Part shown: one piece after another, positions 50,199-60,884 of the stretch
How positions within the stretch are numbered: the first letter of the stretch is position 1
How the letters are laid out: every line of letters begins with the position of its first letter
NCBI GenBank assembly: GCA_024642115.1
Contig: JAHEBU010000003.1
Span: forward strand, 248,001 to 312,000
Reading direction: 5' to 3'
Length of the DNA stretch: 64,000 nt
DNA from: Marivivens sp.
GTDB taxonomy: Bacteria > Pseudomonadota > Alphaproteobacteria > Rhodobacterales > Rhodobacteraceae
Notes under the pieces: model-generated
What the model saw: the letters and a program-made list of their open reading frames with translations, nothing else
Told to the model about the DNA's origin: nothing
Database searches by the model: none
Position numbers and translations under genes: made by a program

Positions 50199-51932
50199 AT
50201 GACCAACCTGCGTTTCGACAAATCCAAACTGCCCAGCCGCCACGTCACCGAAGGGCCTGCGCGGGCACCGCACCGGTCGTATTTCTACGCCATGGGCATT
50301 TCCGAGGAAGAGGTTCACCAGCCTTGGGTCGGCGTCGCAACCTGCTGGAACGAGGCAGCGCCGTGCAACATCGCGCTCAACCGTCAGGCGCAGGTCGTCA
50401 AGCATGGCGTGAAAAAGGGCGGCGGCACCCCCCGCGAATTTACCACCATCACCGTGACCGACGGGATCGCGATGGGACACGAAGGGATGCGATCCTCGCT
50501 CGCCTCCCGCGATGCCATCGCCGATACGGTCGAACTCACAATGCGCGGGCATTGCTATGACGCGCTCGTCGGCCTTGCGGGCTGCGACAAATCCCTGCCG
50601 GGGATGATGATGGCGATGGTCCGGCTCAACGTGCCGTCCGTGTTCATCTACGGCGGCTCGATCCTGCCCGGCCGCTATCAAGGCCGCGACATCACCGTTC
50701 AGGACATGTTCGAAGCGGTCGGTCAGCATCAGGCAGGCAACCTCAGCGATGCCGAGCTAGAGCTCATGGAGCGGGTCGCCTGTCCGTCCTCTGGTGCCTG
50801 CGGCGCGCAGTATACCGCCAACACAATGGCCTGCGTGTCCGAGGCGATCGGTCTGGCGCTGCTCAACTCATCCTCGGCCCCTGCCCCCTACGAATCCCGC
50901 GACCAATATGGCGAGGCGTCGGGCGTGGCCGTCATGAACCTGATCGAAAAGAACATCCGCGCCCGCGACGTGGTCACGCTCAAGGCGCTGCAAAACGCGG
51001 CACGGGTCGTGGCCTGCACGGGTGGGTCCACCAATGCCGCCCTGCACCTGCCCGCCATCGCGCACGAGGCGGGCATCGACTTTGACCTGTTTGACGTGGC
51101 CGACATCATGCGCGACACGCCTTACTTCGTCGACCTGCGGCCCGGCGGCAAATATGTGGCAAAGGACCTGCACGAGGTCGGCGGCGTCGCCGTCGTCATG
51201 AAGGAACTGCAAAAGATCGGCCTGCTCCACACCGACTGCATCACTGCCAGCGGCAAAAGCCTTGGCGAATCGCTCGAGGAAATCACCGGCGAAGCGGACG
51301 GCCGGGTCATCTATCCCGCCGCCACCCCGCTGACCAAAACCGGCGGCGTCGTGGGGCTCAAGGGCAACCTCGCCCCGGACGGAGCCATTGTTAAGGTCGC
51401 CGGTATCGACACCCAGCACCAGCGCTTCGTCGGCCCCGCCCGCGTCTTTGAATGTGAAGAAGAGGCATTCGAGGCCGTCCGCGCCCGCACCTACAAAGAG
51501 GGCGAAGTGCTGGTCATCCGCAACGAAGGCCCCTCTGGTGGGCCGGGCATGCGCGAAATGCTGGCGACCACGGCGGCACTGTCCGGTCAGGGCATGGGCA
51601 AGAAGGTCGCGCTCATCACCGATGGCCGTTTCTCGGGGGCGACGCGCGGGTTCTGTGTCGGCCACGTGGGGCCAGAGGCCGCACATGGCGGCCCCATCGC
51701 GATGATCCAGAACGGGGACATCATCACCATTGATGCCACAACTGGCGAGCTTTCAGTCAACCTCACGGACGACGAGTTTGAGGCGCGCAAGGCCAACTGG
51801 AAGGGCCCGCGCAAGACCGATTACGCCACCGGGGCGATCTGGAAATTCGCCAAACTGGTGGGATCGACCCGCTACGGGGCGGTCACCCACCCCGGCGCCA
51901 AGGCCGAAACCCACGTCTATATGGACCAGTGA
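50199..51932 (+). CDS. ilvD: Dihydroxy-acid dehydratase
   Basis: IlvD dehydrates 2,3-dihydroxy-3-methyl(iso)valerate to the 2-oxoacid precursors of valine, leucine and isoleucine. The 577-residue protein has cluster ligands in ATCWNEAAPC, LAGCDKSLPGMMMA (Cys129) and CPSSGACGAQYTANTMA, and the C-terminal DGRFSGATRGFCVGHVGPEA. The three cysteines at these positions suit the [2Fe-2S]-type or oxygen-tolerant branch, though this cannot be settled by eye. GGAGG stands 5-6 bases before the ATG. Confidence 0.96.
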   Translation: MTNLRFDKSKLPSRHVTEGPARAPHRSYFYAMGISEEEVHQPWVGVATCWNEAAPCNIALNRQAQVVKHGVKKGGGTPREFTTITVTDGIAMGHEGMRSSLASRDAIADTVELTMRGHCYDALVGLAGCDKSLPGMMMAMVRLNVPSVFIYGGSILPGRYQGRDITVQDMFEAVGQHQAGNLSDAELELMERVACPSSGACGAQYTANTMACVSEAIGLALLNSSSAPAPYESRDQYGEASGVAVMNLIEKNIRARDVVTLKALQNAARVVACTGGSTNAALHLPAIAHEAGIDFDLFDVADIMRDTPYFVDLRPGGKYVAKDLHEVGGVAVVMKELQKIGLLHTDCITASGKSLGESLEEITGEADGRVIYPAATPLTKTGGVVGLKGNLAPDGAIVKVAGIDTQHQRFVGPARVFECEEEAFEAVRARTYKEGEVLVIRNEGPSGGPGMREMLATTAALSGQGMGKKVALITDGRFSGATRGFCVGHVGPEAAHGGPIAMIQNGDIITIDATTGELSVNLTDDEFEARKANWKGPRKTDYATGAIWKFAKLVGSTRYGAVTHPGAKAETHVYMDQ

Positions 51933-52010
51933 TCCATATCCTCAGGACAGCTTGATCCGGCCTTGGCGCAAGCCTAGGCTCGGTCAGTCATCCCGAACGG
52001 AGGTTGGGCC

Positions 52011-52868
52011 ATGTCGATACGTCAGTTGATCGCCGGTACGTTCCTTGCAGTTGCTGTTGGCGGTGCGGTCGGGTCGGTCGCCACAGCGCAGGCGGCATGG
52101 GAAACCATCCCAGATCCCGCCGCGATGCCACAGGCCGATGCGTCGGGCCTGGCGCATGTGAACGGATTGGATCTGTATTACGAAATCCACGGCACCTCGG
52201 GGCCGTGGATCATATTTCTGCACGGCGGCGAAGGCAGCGCGCTGGCCTGGGACAATCAGGTCCCCGTATTTGCCGCGCACAACCGCGTCCTGCTGATCGA
52301 AAGCCGGGGACACGGGCGGTCCGGCTGGGATGGCCAGCCCATCACCTACGAGGCGATGGCCAGCGACACCGTGGGCGTCATGGACGCGCTTGGCATCGAC
52401 AAGGCCGACATCGTGGGGTGGAGCGACGGCGGCATCATCGGGCTGATCATGGGCATCAACGATCCGACCCGCGTGAACAAGATCGTGGCCGATGGGGCCA
52501 ACACCGACCCCGACGGGGTGGACGGGGCAATCTTTGATACCGTGCCCTACAATATCCCCTCGGACCGGGACGAAGTGATCTACAAATCGCTGTCCCCCAC
52601 TCCTGACCGCTGGGACGCCTTCAATGACGCCGTGAACAAGATGTGGGAAACGGAACCGCACATCACCGACCAACTGAGCATGATCACGGCACAGGTACTG
52701 GTGATGGCGGGGGATCACGACCTGATCCTGCCCGCCCATACGCAGATGATCGCCGACAGCATTCCGGGGGCGAAACTGGCAATCATCCCTGATGCGGCGC
52801 ACTTTATCGTCTGGCAACAGCCCGACGCCTTCAATGCGGCGGTCAAGGACTTCCTCGGTGTTCAGTAG
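52011..52868 (+). CDS. Exported alpha/beta hydrolase
   Basis: A 285-residue protein with a signal peptide (cleaved near ATAQA, residue 28) and an alpha/beta-hydrolase fold. FLHGGEGSALAW holds the oxyanion region, Ser138 in VGWSDGG is the nucleophile, and the acid and histidine lie in MAGDHDLILP and PDAAHFIVWQQP. The substrate is unknown. GGAGG precedes the ATG by about 8 bases. The next gene follows after 20 bases on the same strand. Confidence 0.85.
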   Translation: MSIRQLIAGTFLAVAVGGAVGSVATAQAAWETIPDPAAMPQADASGLAHVNGLDLYYEIHGTSGPWIIFLHGGEGSALAWDNQVPVFAAHNRVLLIESRGHGRSGWDGQPITYEAMASDTVGVMDALGIDKADIVGWSDGGIIGLIMGINDPTRVNKIVADGANTDPDGVDGAIFDTVPYNIPSDRDEVIYKSLSPTPDRWDAFNDAVNKMWETEPHITDQLSMITAQVLVMAGDHDLILPAHTQMIADSIPGAKLAIIPDAAHFIVWQQPDAFNAAVKDFLGVQ

Positions 52869-52888
52869 TCGATGCGAATGATGATGGC

Positions 52889-53500
52889 ATGAGGCGGCGC
52901 CTTTCTCTTGGCAGCGGGCTTTGCGCGTTTGCCTTCGCTGTTGGGCTTTCCGGTTGCGACCCTGTCGTGATGTCGGGCGATCCGGTCGAACGGATGTCCG
53001 TGCTGGACGGCGCGGTCCAGGTGCAGGGGCCAGACGGCTATTGCATCGACAGCCGCGCCAGTCAGCCCGGCAAGGGCTTTGTCGTTCTGGGAAGCTGCGC
53101 GGCGATTTCGTCCAAGGCGGTTCAGCCGCTGTATCCGGCACTGATGACGGTGCAGATCGGCCCTGCGAACAGCGCGGCTGTGGCGGGGGCCGAAGGGGAC
53201 ATGCTCTCTCTGCTCACGTCGGCTCAGGGGGCCGCCCTATTGGCTGACGGTGGGAACGGCGGGACCGTGCGGATCACCGGGCGCAGCCAGACGGTCGGTA
53301 TGGTGGCCGTGTCCTTTGTGGACAGTGGGGCCACCCACCGGGCCGGACTTGCCCCCGACCAATGGCGGGCCTTCATCGACCTGTCTGGCAGGCTGGTGAC
53401 CGTTGGCATCCGCAGCTTTGCCAACCGCCCCCTGTCAGACCGGCAAGGACAGTCCCTTTTGACGGCCGCCGTGGCGGCACTCCGGCAGGTAAACCCCTAA
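52889..53500 (+). CDS. Hypothetical lipoprotein
   Basis: A 203-residue protein with a lipoprotein signal ending in LSGC (Cys23). The mature part contains GYCIDSRASQPGKGFVVLGSCAAIS, with two cysteines likely to be disulfide-bonded, and a C-terminal half with IRSFANRPLSDRQGQSLL. I do not recognise the family. It may be co-transcribed with the hydrolase gene upstream and with the two unknown genes downstream, unless the hairpin at 53504-53524 ends the message. No clear ribosome site precedes the ATG. Confidence 0.78.
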   Translation: MRRRLSLGSGLCAFAFAVGLSGCDPVVMSGDPVERMSVLDGAVQVQGPDGYCIDSRASQPGKGFVVLGSCAAISSKAVQPLYPALMTVQIGPANSAAVAGAEGDMLSLLTSAQGAALLADGGNGGTVRITGRSQTVGMVAVSFVDSGATHRAGLAPDQWRAFIDLSGRLVTVGIRSFANRPLSDRQGQSLLTAAVAALRQVNP

Positions 53501-53503
53501 CAG

Positions 53504-53530
53504 CTGTTTCCTTTTGCGAAACAGTTTGGC
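53504..53530 (+). terminator. Possible weak terminator
   Basis: A 7-bp stem, CTGTTTC (53504-53510) against GAAACAG (53518-53524), with a 7-base loop and a short T tract, directly after the lipoprotein stop. The stem is AT-rich and the T run is short, so termination may be partial. Confidence 0.4.
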
Positions 53531-53554
53531 AGTTATGTCAGGACTGTTCCCACA

Positions 53555-54364
53555 ATGGAACGCAGCACTGAACAAGCGGACAAAGGGATCATGGCGGAAC
53601 GACGGATCGGGGTCATCGAACAGATGCTGCACCGGGGCGCTTTGTCCCGCTGGCGGCGGGCGGCCCGACAGGCGGCGACCACCGAACTGACACGGCTGCG
53701 CAGCCTGCGGCAAAAGGCGCGGCAATTGCGCCTGCATCTGGACGAGTTGATGTATGTGGCTGACAGCCGTCTGGCCTTGCCGCGGATCGGGTCGAACGCC
53801 TTTCCCAAACCAGCCGGAACAGACTGGTCCTGGCGACCGCAGATCTGGCGCGGTCCCTTGCCGCGCAAGGGGATGGCCTCGGTCCCGTCCAAGACCCCCA
53901 TCGGCGACGAGGTGACGGTGTTCCACGACTGCCGGATCTCGGAACTCACCCTGCGGCAGTTGCGCAATTCGCGGGAAGAGGACCTTGCCCCCTTTGGCCT
54001 TCGGATGGATGTGTTCCGCTTTGACGGATCGTTCCTGTCACTGGTGCTGGACCTGCCCGACAGCGCCTGCGAGGGGCTCAAGAAACGGCATCTGGTGCGG
54101 CTGGACACTATCATCGAGACGGAAAAACCGTTGGAAATCTTTGCCCGACTCAACGTGCGACACGGGCCGAACACCGAAACGATCGTCCGCGAACTGCCGC
54201 TTTATCAGGAGGACGTGTCGGTCGAATTCGACCTCGCCTATTCCAAGCTGAATGAAAAGCGGGTGGAACGGATGTGGGTGGACCTGATCTTTGAAGGTCC
54301 CGAAATGAACCAGATCACGATCCGCGACATCACCTTTTCCCGCTATCCCCGCGCCGAACTCTGA
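53555..54364 (+). CDS. Unknown cytoplasmic protein, DUF6478-like
   Basis: A 269-residue protein with a basic, Arg-rich helical N-terminus (about 20-60: LHRGALSRWRRAARQAAT) and a beta-rich C-terminal domain with FRFDGSFLSLVLDLP, IIETEKPLEIFARLNV and EFDLAYSKLNEKRVERMWVDLIFEGPEMNQITIRD. It resembles a Rhodobacterales-restricted family I recall as DUF6478, with no function known. The C-terminal fold could be a carbohydrate-binding-like sandwich. The start may instead be ATG 53591, after AAAGGG. The following small gene begins 12 bases downstream. Confidence 0.75.
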   Translation: MERSTEQADKGIMAERRIGVIEQMLHRGALSRWRRAARQAATTELTRLRSLRQKARQLRLHLDELMYVADSRLALPRIGSNAFPKPAGTDWSWRPQIWRGPLPRKGMASVPSKTPIGDEVTVFHDCRISELTLRQLRNSREEDLAPFGLRMDVFRFDGSFLSLVLDLPDSACEGLKKRHLVRLDTIIETEKPLEIFARLNVRHGPNTETIVRELPLYQEDVSVEFDLAYSKLNEKRVERMWVDLIFEGPEMNQITIRDITFSRYPRAEL

Positions 54365-54376
54365 CCGGAGGGCCTG

Positions 54377-54754
54377 ATGACCGACCTCACCCTGACGAAA
54401 ACACGCCTTTTTGCCGGTGTCTGGGAAGGAGTGCTGACCAGTCAGGCCGCCCGTTCTGCCCCCCCTTCCCTGACCGTGTCGCACCAGAACACGGCGATTT
54501 CCGGGGTTGAGGTCGCGGCGACGGGGGCAGACCGCGAATGGATCGTGCGCATCGCCATTCCCGCTGACCTCATTGCGGATGGCGTGCAGACGTTTGTCGT
54601 CACGGACACGGACGCTGGCGAAACGCTGTCCTCCTTTGCCATTCTGGCAGGCGATGCCCTGGCCGAAGATATCCGGTCGGAAATGGACCTGTTGCGGGCC
54701 GAACTTGACATGCTCAAACGGGCGTTCCGGCGGCACTGCGTCGAGACGACCTGA
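54377..54754 (+). CDS. Unknown small protein
   Basis: A 125-residue protein with no recognised motif. The first 90 residues look like a small beta sandwich (SLTVSHQNTAISGVEVAA and VRIAIPADLIADGVQTFVV), and the end is a charged helix (EMDLLRAELDMLKRAF). CGGAGG precedes the ATG. It is tightly linked to the DUF6478-like gene and its fold description is similar, so the two proteins may act together. It is convergent with the LysE gene. Confidence 0.72.
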   Translation: MTDLTLTKTRLFAGVWEGVLTSQAARSAPPSLTVSHQNTAISGVEVAATGADREWIVRIAIPADLIADGVQTFVVTDTDAGETLSSFAILAGDALAEDIRSEMDLLRAELDMLKRAFRRHCVETT

Positions 54755-54763
54755 GCCATTTTC

Positions 54764-55396
54764 TTAACCCGCCACCCCATGCCACGCGGTGAGCACAGCA
54801 ACCGCCACGAAAACACCCCCCGCGACTCGGCCCAGCCAGACCGTGACCACAGGCCGCGCAATCAGTCGCCCCCGGCCCTTTGCCGCCAACAGGCCCAGAC
54901 CGCCATAAATCGCCGCCTGAAAGATCAGCGTGACCAGTCCCATGACCAGCGCCTGCCGCCAGACCGGGCCAAATTCGGGCCGGATGAACTGCGGATAGAC
55001 GGTAAAGATAAACGCATAGGCCTTGGGGTTGATCAGGCAACTGATCGCCCCCTGGCGGAACGCAACGGCAGAGGTACGCACAGGCCCGCCACCCGGCGCG
55101 TCCAGCCGGATGGACGACCGCAGCAGCGTGACGCCGATCCACGCCAGATAGGCCGCGCCCACGAACAGCATCCCCCGTAGCACCTCGGGCGACAGGGCCA
55201 GCAGGGCGCGGACGCTGAGCGCGCCCCAGATGGTGTGGACAATACCCCCCGCCATGACCCCCGCCGTGGCCGCCAGCGCGGGCCTGCGCCCGCCCGTCAG
55301 GCCATTGGTCATCACATACAGCATGTCCATCCCCGGCACGGCGATGATGCCCAGCACCAGCAGGGCGAACAGCGACAGGGTTTCCGGATAGGTCAT
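54764..55396 (-). CDS. LysE/RhtB family exporter
   Basis: A 210-residue inner-membrane protein with about six helices and the family phrase GIIAVPGMDMLYVMTNGLTGGRRPALAATAGVMAG (split across helices 1 and 2), then AISCLINPKAYAFIF. Such exporters remove amino acids or derivatives. The substrate is not predictable. ATG 55396 gives the standard length. It is divergent from the WYL-domain regulator gene with 106 bases between, so that regulator may control it. Confidence 0.9.
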   Translation of the reverse strand: MTYPETLSLFALLVLGIIAVPGMDMLYVMTNGLTGGRRPALAATAGVMAGGIVHTIWGALSVRALLALSPEVLRGMLFVGAAYLAWIGVTLLRSSIRLDAPGGGPVRTSAVAFRQGAISCLINPKAYAFIFTVYPQFIRPEFGPVWRQALVMGLVTLIFQAAIYGGLGLLAAKGRGRLIARPVVTVWLGRVAGGVFVAVAVLTAWHGVAG

Positions 55397-55502
55397 CGCG
55401 GGTTCCTCGACTTGACCCCGGCGGATGCAGGGGCGATTTAGACGGACTACCACCCCCCTCCTGCCACCGATGTGGCGGTTGCAAACGCAAGGTCCCGGCC
55501 CG

Positions 55503-56177
55503 ATGCGCAAGGCCACCCGCCTGTTCGACATCATCCAGCTCTTGCGGCGGGCCACGCGGCCCCTGACCGCAGCCGACATCGCCGCCACGCTCGAGGTCGG
55601 GCAAAGGACGATCTACCGCGACATCGTCGCCCTGCAATCCATGCGAGTTCACATCGACGGCGAACGTGGGCTTGGCTATATCCTGCGACCCGGTTTCGAC
55701 CTGCCGCCCCTGATGTTCACCGCCGACGAGACAGAGGCACTGGTGGTGGCCCTGGCCCTGTTGCGGCGGACGGGCGACACCGGGCTGCACAGCGCGGCCC
55801 GATCCGCCTCGGACAAGATCGCATCGGCGCTTCCCGCGCCGCTGCACCGCCTGCTCGACACCGGATCGCTCCACGCCTGGGGCACGCCCGCCCCCTCCCT
55901 CGACCTGACGCTTTTGCGCCGGGCGATCCGGGACGAGGCATCGCTGCACCTGTCCTACACTGATGATGCCGGGGACGCGACCGACCGCACCGTGCGGCCC
56001 ATCGCGCTCATCTACTATTCCGCCCATGCCACCCTTGTCGGCTGGTGCGAGCTGCGGCAGGCGATCCGCAACTTCCGCACCGACCGGATCGGCGCGGTCC
56101 ACCTGTCGGGCAACAGCTTTGCCGGTCAGGGCGACGCCCTGCGCGCCCTTTGGGTCGGCGGCTGGACCACCACCTGA
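55503..56177 (+). CDS. HTH/WYL-domain transcriptional regulator (YafY type)
   Basis: A 224-residue regulator. The N-terminal helix-turn-helix (residues 1-60: TRLFDIIQLLRRATRPLTAADIA, then RTIYRDIVALQ) is of the HTH_11 type, followed by GYILRPGFDLPPLMFTADE and a C-terminal WYL domain (about 130-200) with LIYYSAHATLVGWCELRQAIRNFRTDRI. WYL domains sense nucleic acid or small ligands. The divergent LysE exporter gene is a likely target. The fadH gene starts 62 bases after its stop. Confidence 0.9.
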   Translation: MRKATRLFDIIQLLRRATRPLTAADIAATLEVGQRTIYRDIVALQSMRVHIDGERGLGYILRPGFDLPPLMFTADETEALVVALALLRRTGDTGLHSAARSASDKIASALPAPLHRLLDTGSLHAWGTPAPSLDLTLLRRAIRDEASLHLSYTDDAGDATDRTVRPIALIYYSAHATLVGWCELRQAIRNFRTDRIGAVHLSGNSFAGQGDALRALWVGGWTTT

Positions 56178-56194
56178 CGCGGCGTTCAGCGTGA

Positions 56195-58261
<2,067 letters not shown>

Positions 58262-58326
58262 TCACGATGCTTTGGGTGGCGGGCTTGCCGGGACAGGCTA
58301 AGTCAGCAGGAAACAGGAGTCTGCAC

Positions 58327-58980
58327 ATGCGTCCCGTCGCGCTACTTGCCCTCGTCGCCCTTGTCGGATGCGCCACGGCCCCACAGGGACAGCCCGAAAT
58401 TCTCGCCCTCGGGGATTCGGTCATGGCCTGGAACCGGGTCACGGGCGGTGACATTCCCTCGGTCATCGGGCGTCAGTTGGGCCAGCCAGTCCTGTCCAAA
58501 GCCGTGTCGGGGGCGGAAATGATGGGCGGAGCGAACGCCATCCAGTCGCAGTATGTGCCGGGCAACTGGGACTGGGTGGTGATCGACGGCGGGGCAAACG
58601 ATTTGCGGAACACCTGCGGCTGCAATCAGTGCGATGCGGTTCTTGACCAACTGATCAGCGCCAATGGCCAATCCGGCGCAATCCCCGACCTGGCCCGCAA
58701 GGCGGCGACCGGCCCCACCCGCGTCTTGCTCATGGGCTATTACGGCACGTCCATCGCGGGCGGGTCCTTTGCCGCCTGCGCAGACGAACTCGACATTCTG
58801 GCCGACCGGATGACCCGCCTTGCCACGAGCGAAGATGATATCCTCTTCGTCTCCTCCAAGCCCGCAATCGACACCACAGACCTTGGCGATTACTTCCTCG
58901 ACCACGTCCATCCATCGCGGCGGGGGTCGGAAAAGATCGGCACGTTGCTGGCACAGGCCATGGCCGCATCCGCGCCCTAA
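58327..58980 (+). CDS. SGNH/GDSL hydrolase lipoprotein
   Basis: A 217-residue lipoprotein (lipobox ALVGC, Cys15) with the SGNH hydrolase blocks: LALGDSVM with nucleophile Ser31, SGAEMMGG (oxyanion glycine), GGANDLRN (asparagine) and DHVHPS with the Asp/His pair near the C-terminus. It also has a cysteine-rich CGCNQC stretch in the middle. The likely activity is ester or acetyl hydrolysis in the periplasm or at the outer membrane. AGGAG stands about 8 bases before the ATG. Confidence 0.85.
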   Translation: MRPVALLALVALVGCATAPQGQPEILALGDSVMAWNRVTGGDIPSVIGRQLGQPVLSKAVSGAEMMGGANAIQSQYVPGNWDWVVIDGGANDLRNTCGCNQCDAVLDQLISANGQSGAIPDLARKAATGPTRVLLMGYYGTSIAGGSFAACADELDILADRMTRLATSEDDILFVSSKPAIDTTDLGDYFLDHVHPSRRGSEKIGTLLAQAMAASAP

Positions 58981-59109
58981 TACACGGATTGGTTGTTTCC
59001 TTGCCTTCACCAGTGCGCGGTAAAACCCCGGAATTGTCAGGGCCGCGCCCCAGTCCCGCCTGATTTGAACGTCATGACTTGGTCCAACGAACGAACCAGA
59101 GGAACGAGT

Positions 59110-60015
59110 ATGGACCGCCTCACTGAAATGGAAGCCTTTGCCACCGTGGTGGATCAGGGCGGCTTTACAGACGCAGCCAAGAAGATGGGGATTTCCAAAT
59201 CCGCCGTGTCAAAGCACGTCTCCGCCCTCGAGGCCCGTCTTGGCGCGCGGCTCCTCAACCGGACCACCCGGCGGGTCAGCCCAACGGAAATCGGGCTTGC
59301 CTATTACGACCGCGCCCGCCGCGTCTTGAATGATGCAGGCGAGGCTGACGCGCTGGTCACGTCCATGCAATCAGCTCCCTCGGGGCTGCTCCGGATCAGC
59401 GTGGCGACGGATTTTGGGGTGAACCACCTGTCTCCGGTTCTGGGCAACTTCCTTCAGGAATTCCCCGACATCACCGTCAACATGGTGCTCAACAACCGCT
59501 ACGTCGAACTCATCTCCGAAGGGTTCGACATGGCCGTGCGCATTGGCGAGCTTGAGGACAGCACCCTTCGCGCCCGCAAACTGACCGACACGACCAAGCG
59601 GATGATCGCGGCCCCGTCCTATTTCGCGGCGCACGGGCGGCCGGAAAAGATCGACGACCTGAACGAACACAAACTGCTGCACTATTCCAATCAGGCCAAT
59701 TCGGCCGTCTGGAAACTGACCGCCCCGTCGGGGGAAAAACGTCAGGTGCGCACCGCCGGATGGCTGACCGTGAACGACGGTCAATCGCTGCTCAATGCCT
59801 GCGTCAGCGGGCTGGGCATCGCCTACCTGCCGTCCTTTCTCTATGCCGATGCCATGGCCAAGGGTCTGGTCGAGGTCGCCATCCCCGACCTGCCCGTCGA
59901 AACCCAAGGCATCTACGCCGTCTATCCGCCGGGGCGCTTTACCCAGCCCAAGGTGCGGGCCTTCATCGACTTCCTCGTCAACGCCTTTGCCGACAAAGGG
60001 CCAGACGTCTGGTAA
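59110..60015 (+). CDS. LysR-family transcriptional regulator
   Basis: A 301-residue LysR regulator. The winged helix-turn-helix is at residues 1-60 (MEAFATVVDQGGFTDAAKKM, then SKSAVSKHVSALEARLGARLLNRTTR), followed by the linker helix and a periplasmic-binding-like effector domain (about 90-295). The RTTRRVSPTEIG wing is typical of the DhcR/AaeR-like branch. AGAGGAA precedes the ATG. The target is not obvious, as neither neighbour is divergent. A rho-independent terminator follows the stop. Confidence 0.93.
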   Translation: MDRLTEMEAFATVVDQGGFTDAAKKMGISKSAVSKHVSALEARLGARLLNRTTRRVSPTEIGLAYYDRARRVLNDAGEADALVTSMQSAPSGLLRISVATDFGVNHLSPVLGNFLQEFPDITVNMVLNNRYVELISEGFDMAVRIGELEDSTLRARKLTDTTKRMIAAPSYFAAHGRPEKIDDLNEHKLLHYSNQANSAVWKLTAPSGEKRQVRTAGWLTVNDGQSLLNACVSGLGIAYLPSFLYADAMAKGLVEVAIPDLPVETQGIYAVYPPGRFTQPKVRAFIDFLVNAFADKGPDVW

Positions 60016-60051
60016 GTCCTCAGATTTTTCCCAGGGTGTAATCCCCACCTT

Positions 60052-60078
60052 AACGCGGCCTTTGGGCCGCGTTTTTTC
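60052..60078 (+). terminator. Rho-independent terminator after the LysR gene
   Basis: A stem of ACGCGGCC (60053-60060) against GGCCGCGT (60065-60072) with a 4-base loop TTTG, followed by a run of T to 60077 interrupted only afterwards by C. It starts about 37 bases after the stop codon. Confidence 0.92.
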
Positions 60079-60130
60079 TTTTGCTGTCGTCATGCGCCAG
60101 CAAACTGGACTACGCGGCGCTCAGATGCGT

Positions 60131-60613
60131 TCACAACTGGCGGGCATAGAAAATCTCGACCGCGTCGCGCCGCTGCTCATGGAACCCCAGCCGGTCAAGC
60201 AGTGCCTGTGAATGAAGGTTGCCCACTTCGGTATCGGCCATCAACGATTTGATCCCGTGGCTTCGTGCAAGGACATCAAAGGTAAGTTCGGCTGCCCGTT
60301 GCGCGACGCCGGTCCCCCAAACACTTGGCGACAGGACATAGGCAATGGACGCCCGGCCCTCCTGTTCAATGGTCGCCTGAGTGAACCCGAAGATGGTGTC
60401 GCCGACAAAGACTGACCAGTTCAACCAAAGCTCCGATCCGTCCGGCGGGCCGCCAGCCATCAACCGAATGACGCGATTGCGCACCTCGTCCAGCGATTTA
60501 GGCGGGGCATCGTCCAGAAACTTGTAGATCCGCGGATCGCGCAGGGCGGCGAAAAGACCCTCCGAATGATCGGGGCGCTGTCGTTCGATACGTGTCCGGT
60601 CGGTTTCCGACAT
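60131..60613 (-). CDS. GNAT family N-acetyltransferase (RimJ/RimL-like)
   Basis: A 160-residue GNAT_3-type acetyltransferase. It has RDPRIYKFLDDAPPKS near the start, then IAYVLSPSVWGTGVAQRAAELTF with the acetyl-CoA loop, and DTEVGNLHSQALLDRLGF, the classic family end. The target is unknown. The start 60613 is supported by GGGGAG 7 bases upstream. An ATG at 60640 is also in frame. It faces the LysR gene terminator. Confidence 0.86.
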   Translation of the reverse strand: MSETDRTRIERQRPDHSEGLFAALRDPRIYKFLDDAPPKSLDEVRNRVIRLMAGGPPDGSELWLNWSVFVGDTIFGFTQATIEQEGRASIAYVLSPSVWGTGVAQRAAELTFDVLARSHGIKSLMADTEVGNLHSQALLDRLGFHEQRRDAVEIFYARQL

Positions 60614-60884
60614 CCGCACGCTCCCCGATGTCTGCCTCATGGTTCAGCATTGTTCATGTCCTGCTTTTATCCAAGTCTGTTTGTTTTCGTGAAACTGTCG
60701 CCACTGGTGGATGGATGGGGTTCAAACAGCGGGCAGGGTTCATGCAGTCACCGCGCCGGCCCTCGGCGGGGCTGGATTTCCCGGTTGCGGCCGCCATACT
60801 CAGGCAAAGCCAACCGCCGGGGATTGCCGTGAACTGTTTGTCGCTCTTGGCCGCAAGATCCGCGATTTGTGATGTATGATTGGC
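60614..60884. other. Intergenic region between divergent GNAT and LAS-peptidase-like genes
   Basis: About 270 bases that must carry the divergent promoters. I see no gene, repeat or clear operator in it. Confidence 0.4.

Noticed and set aside
50868-51686. Minus-strand open frame of 272 codons
   Set aside because: Antisense shadow of ilvD; no recognisable motif.
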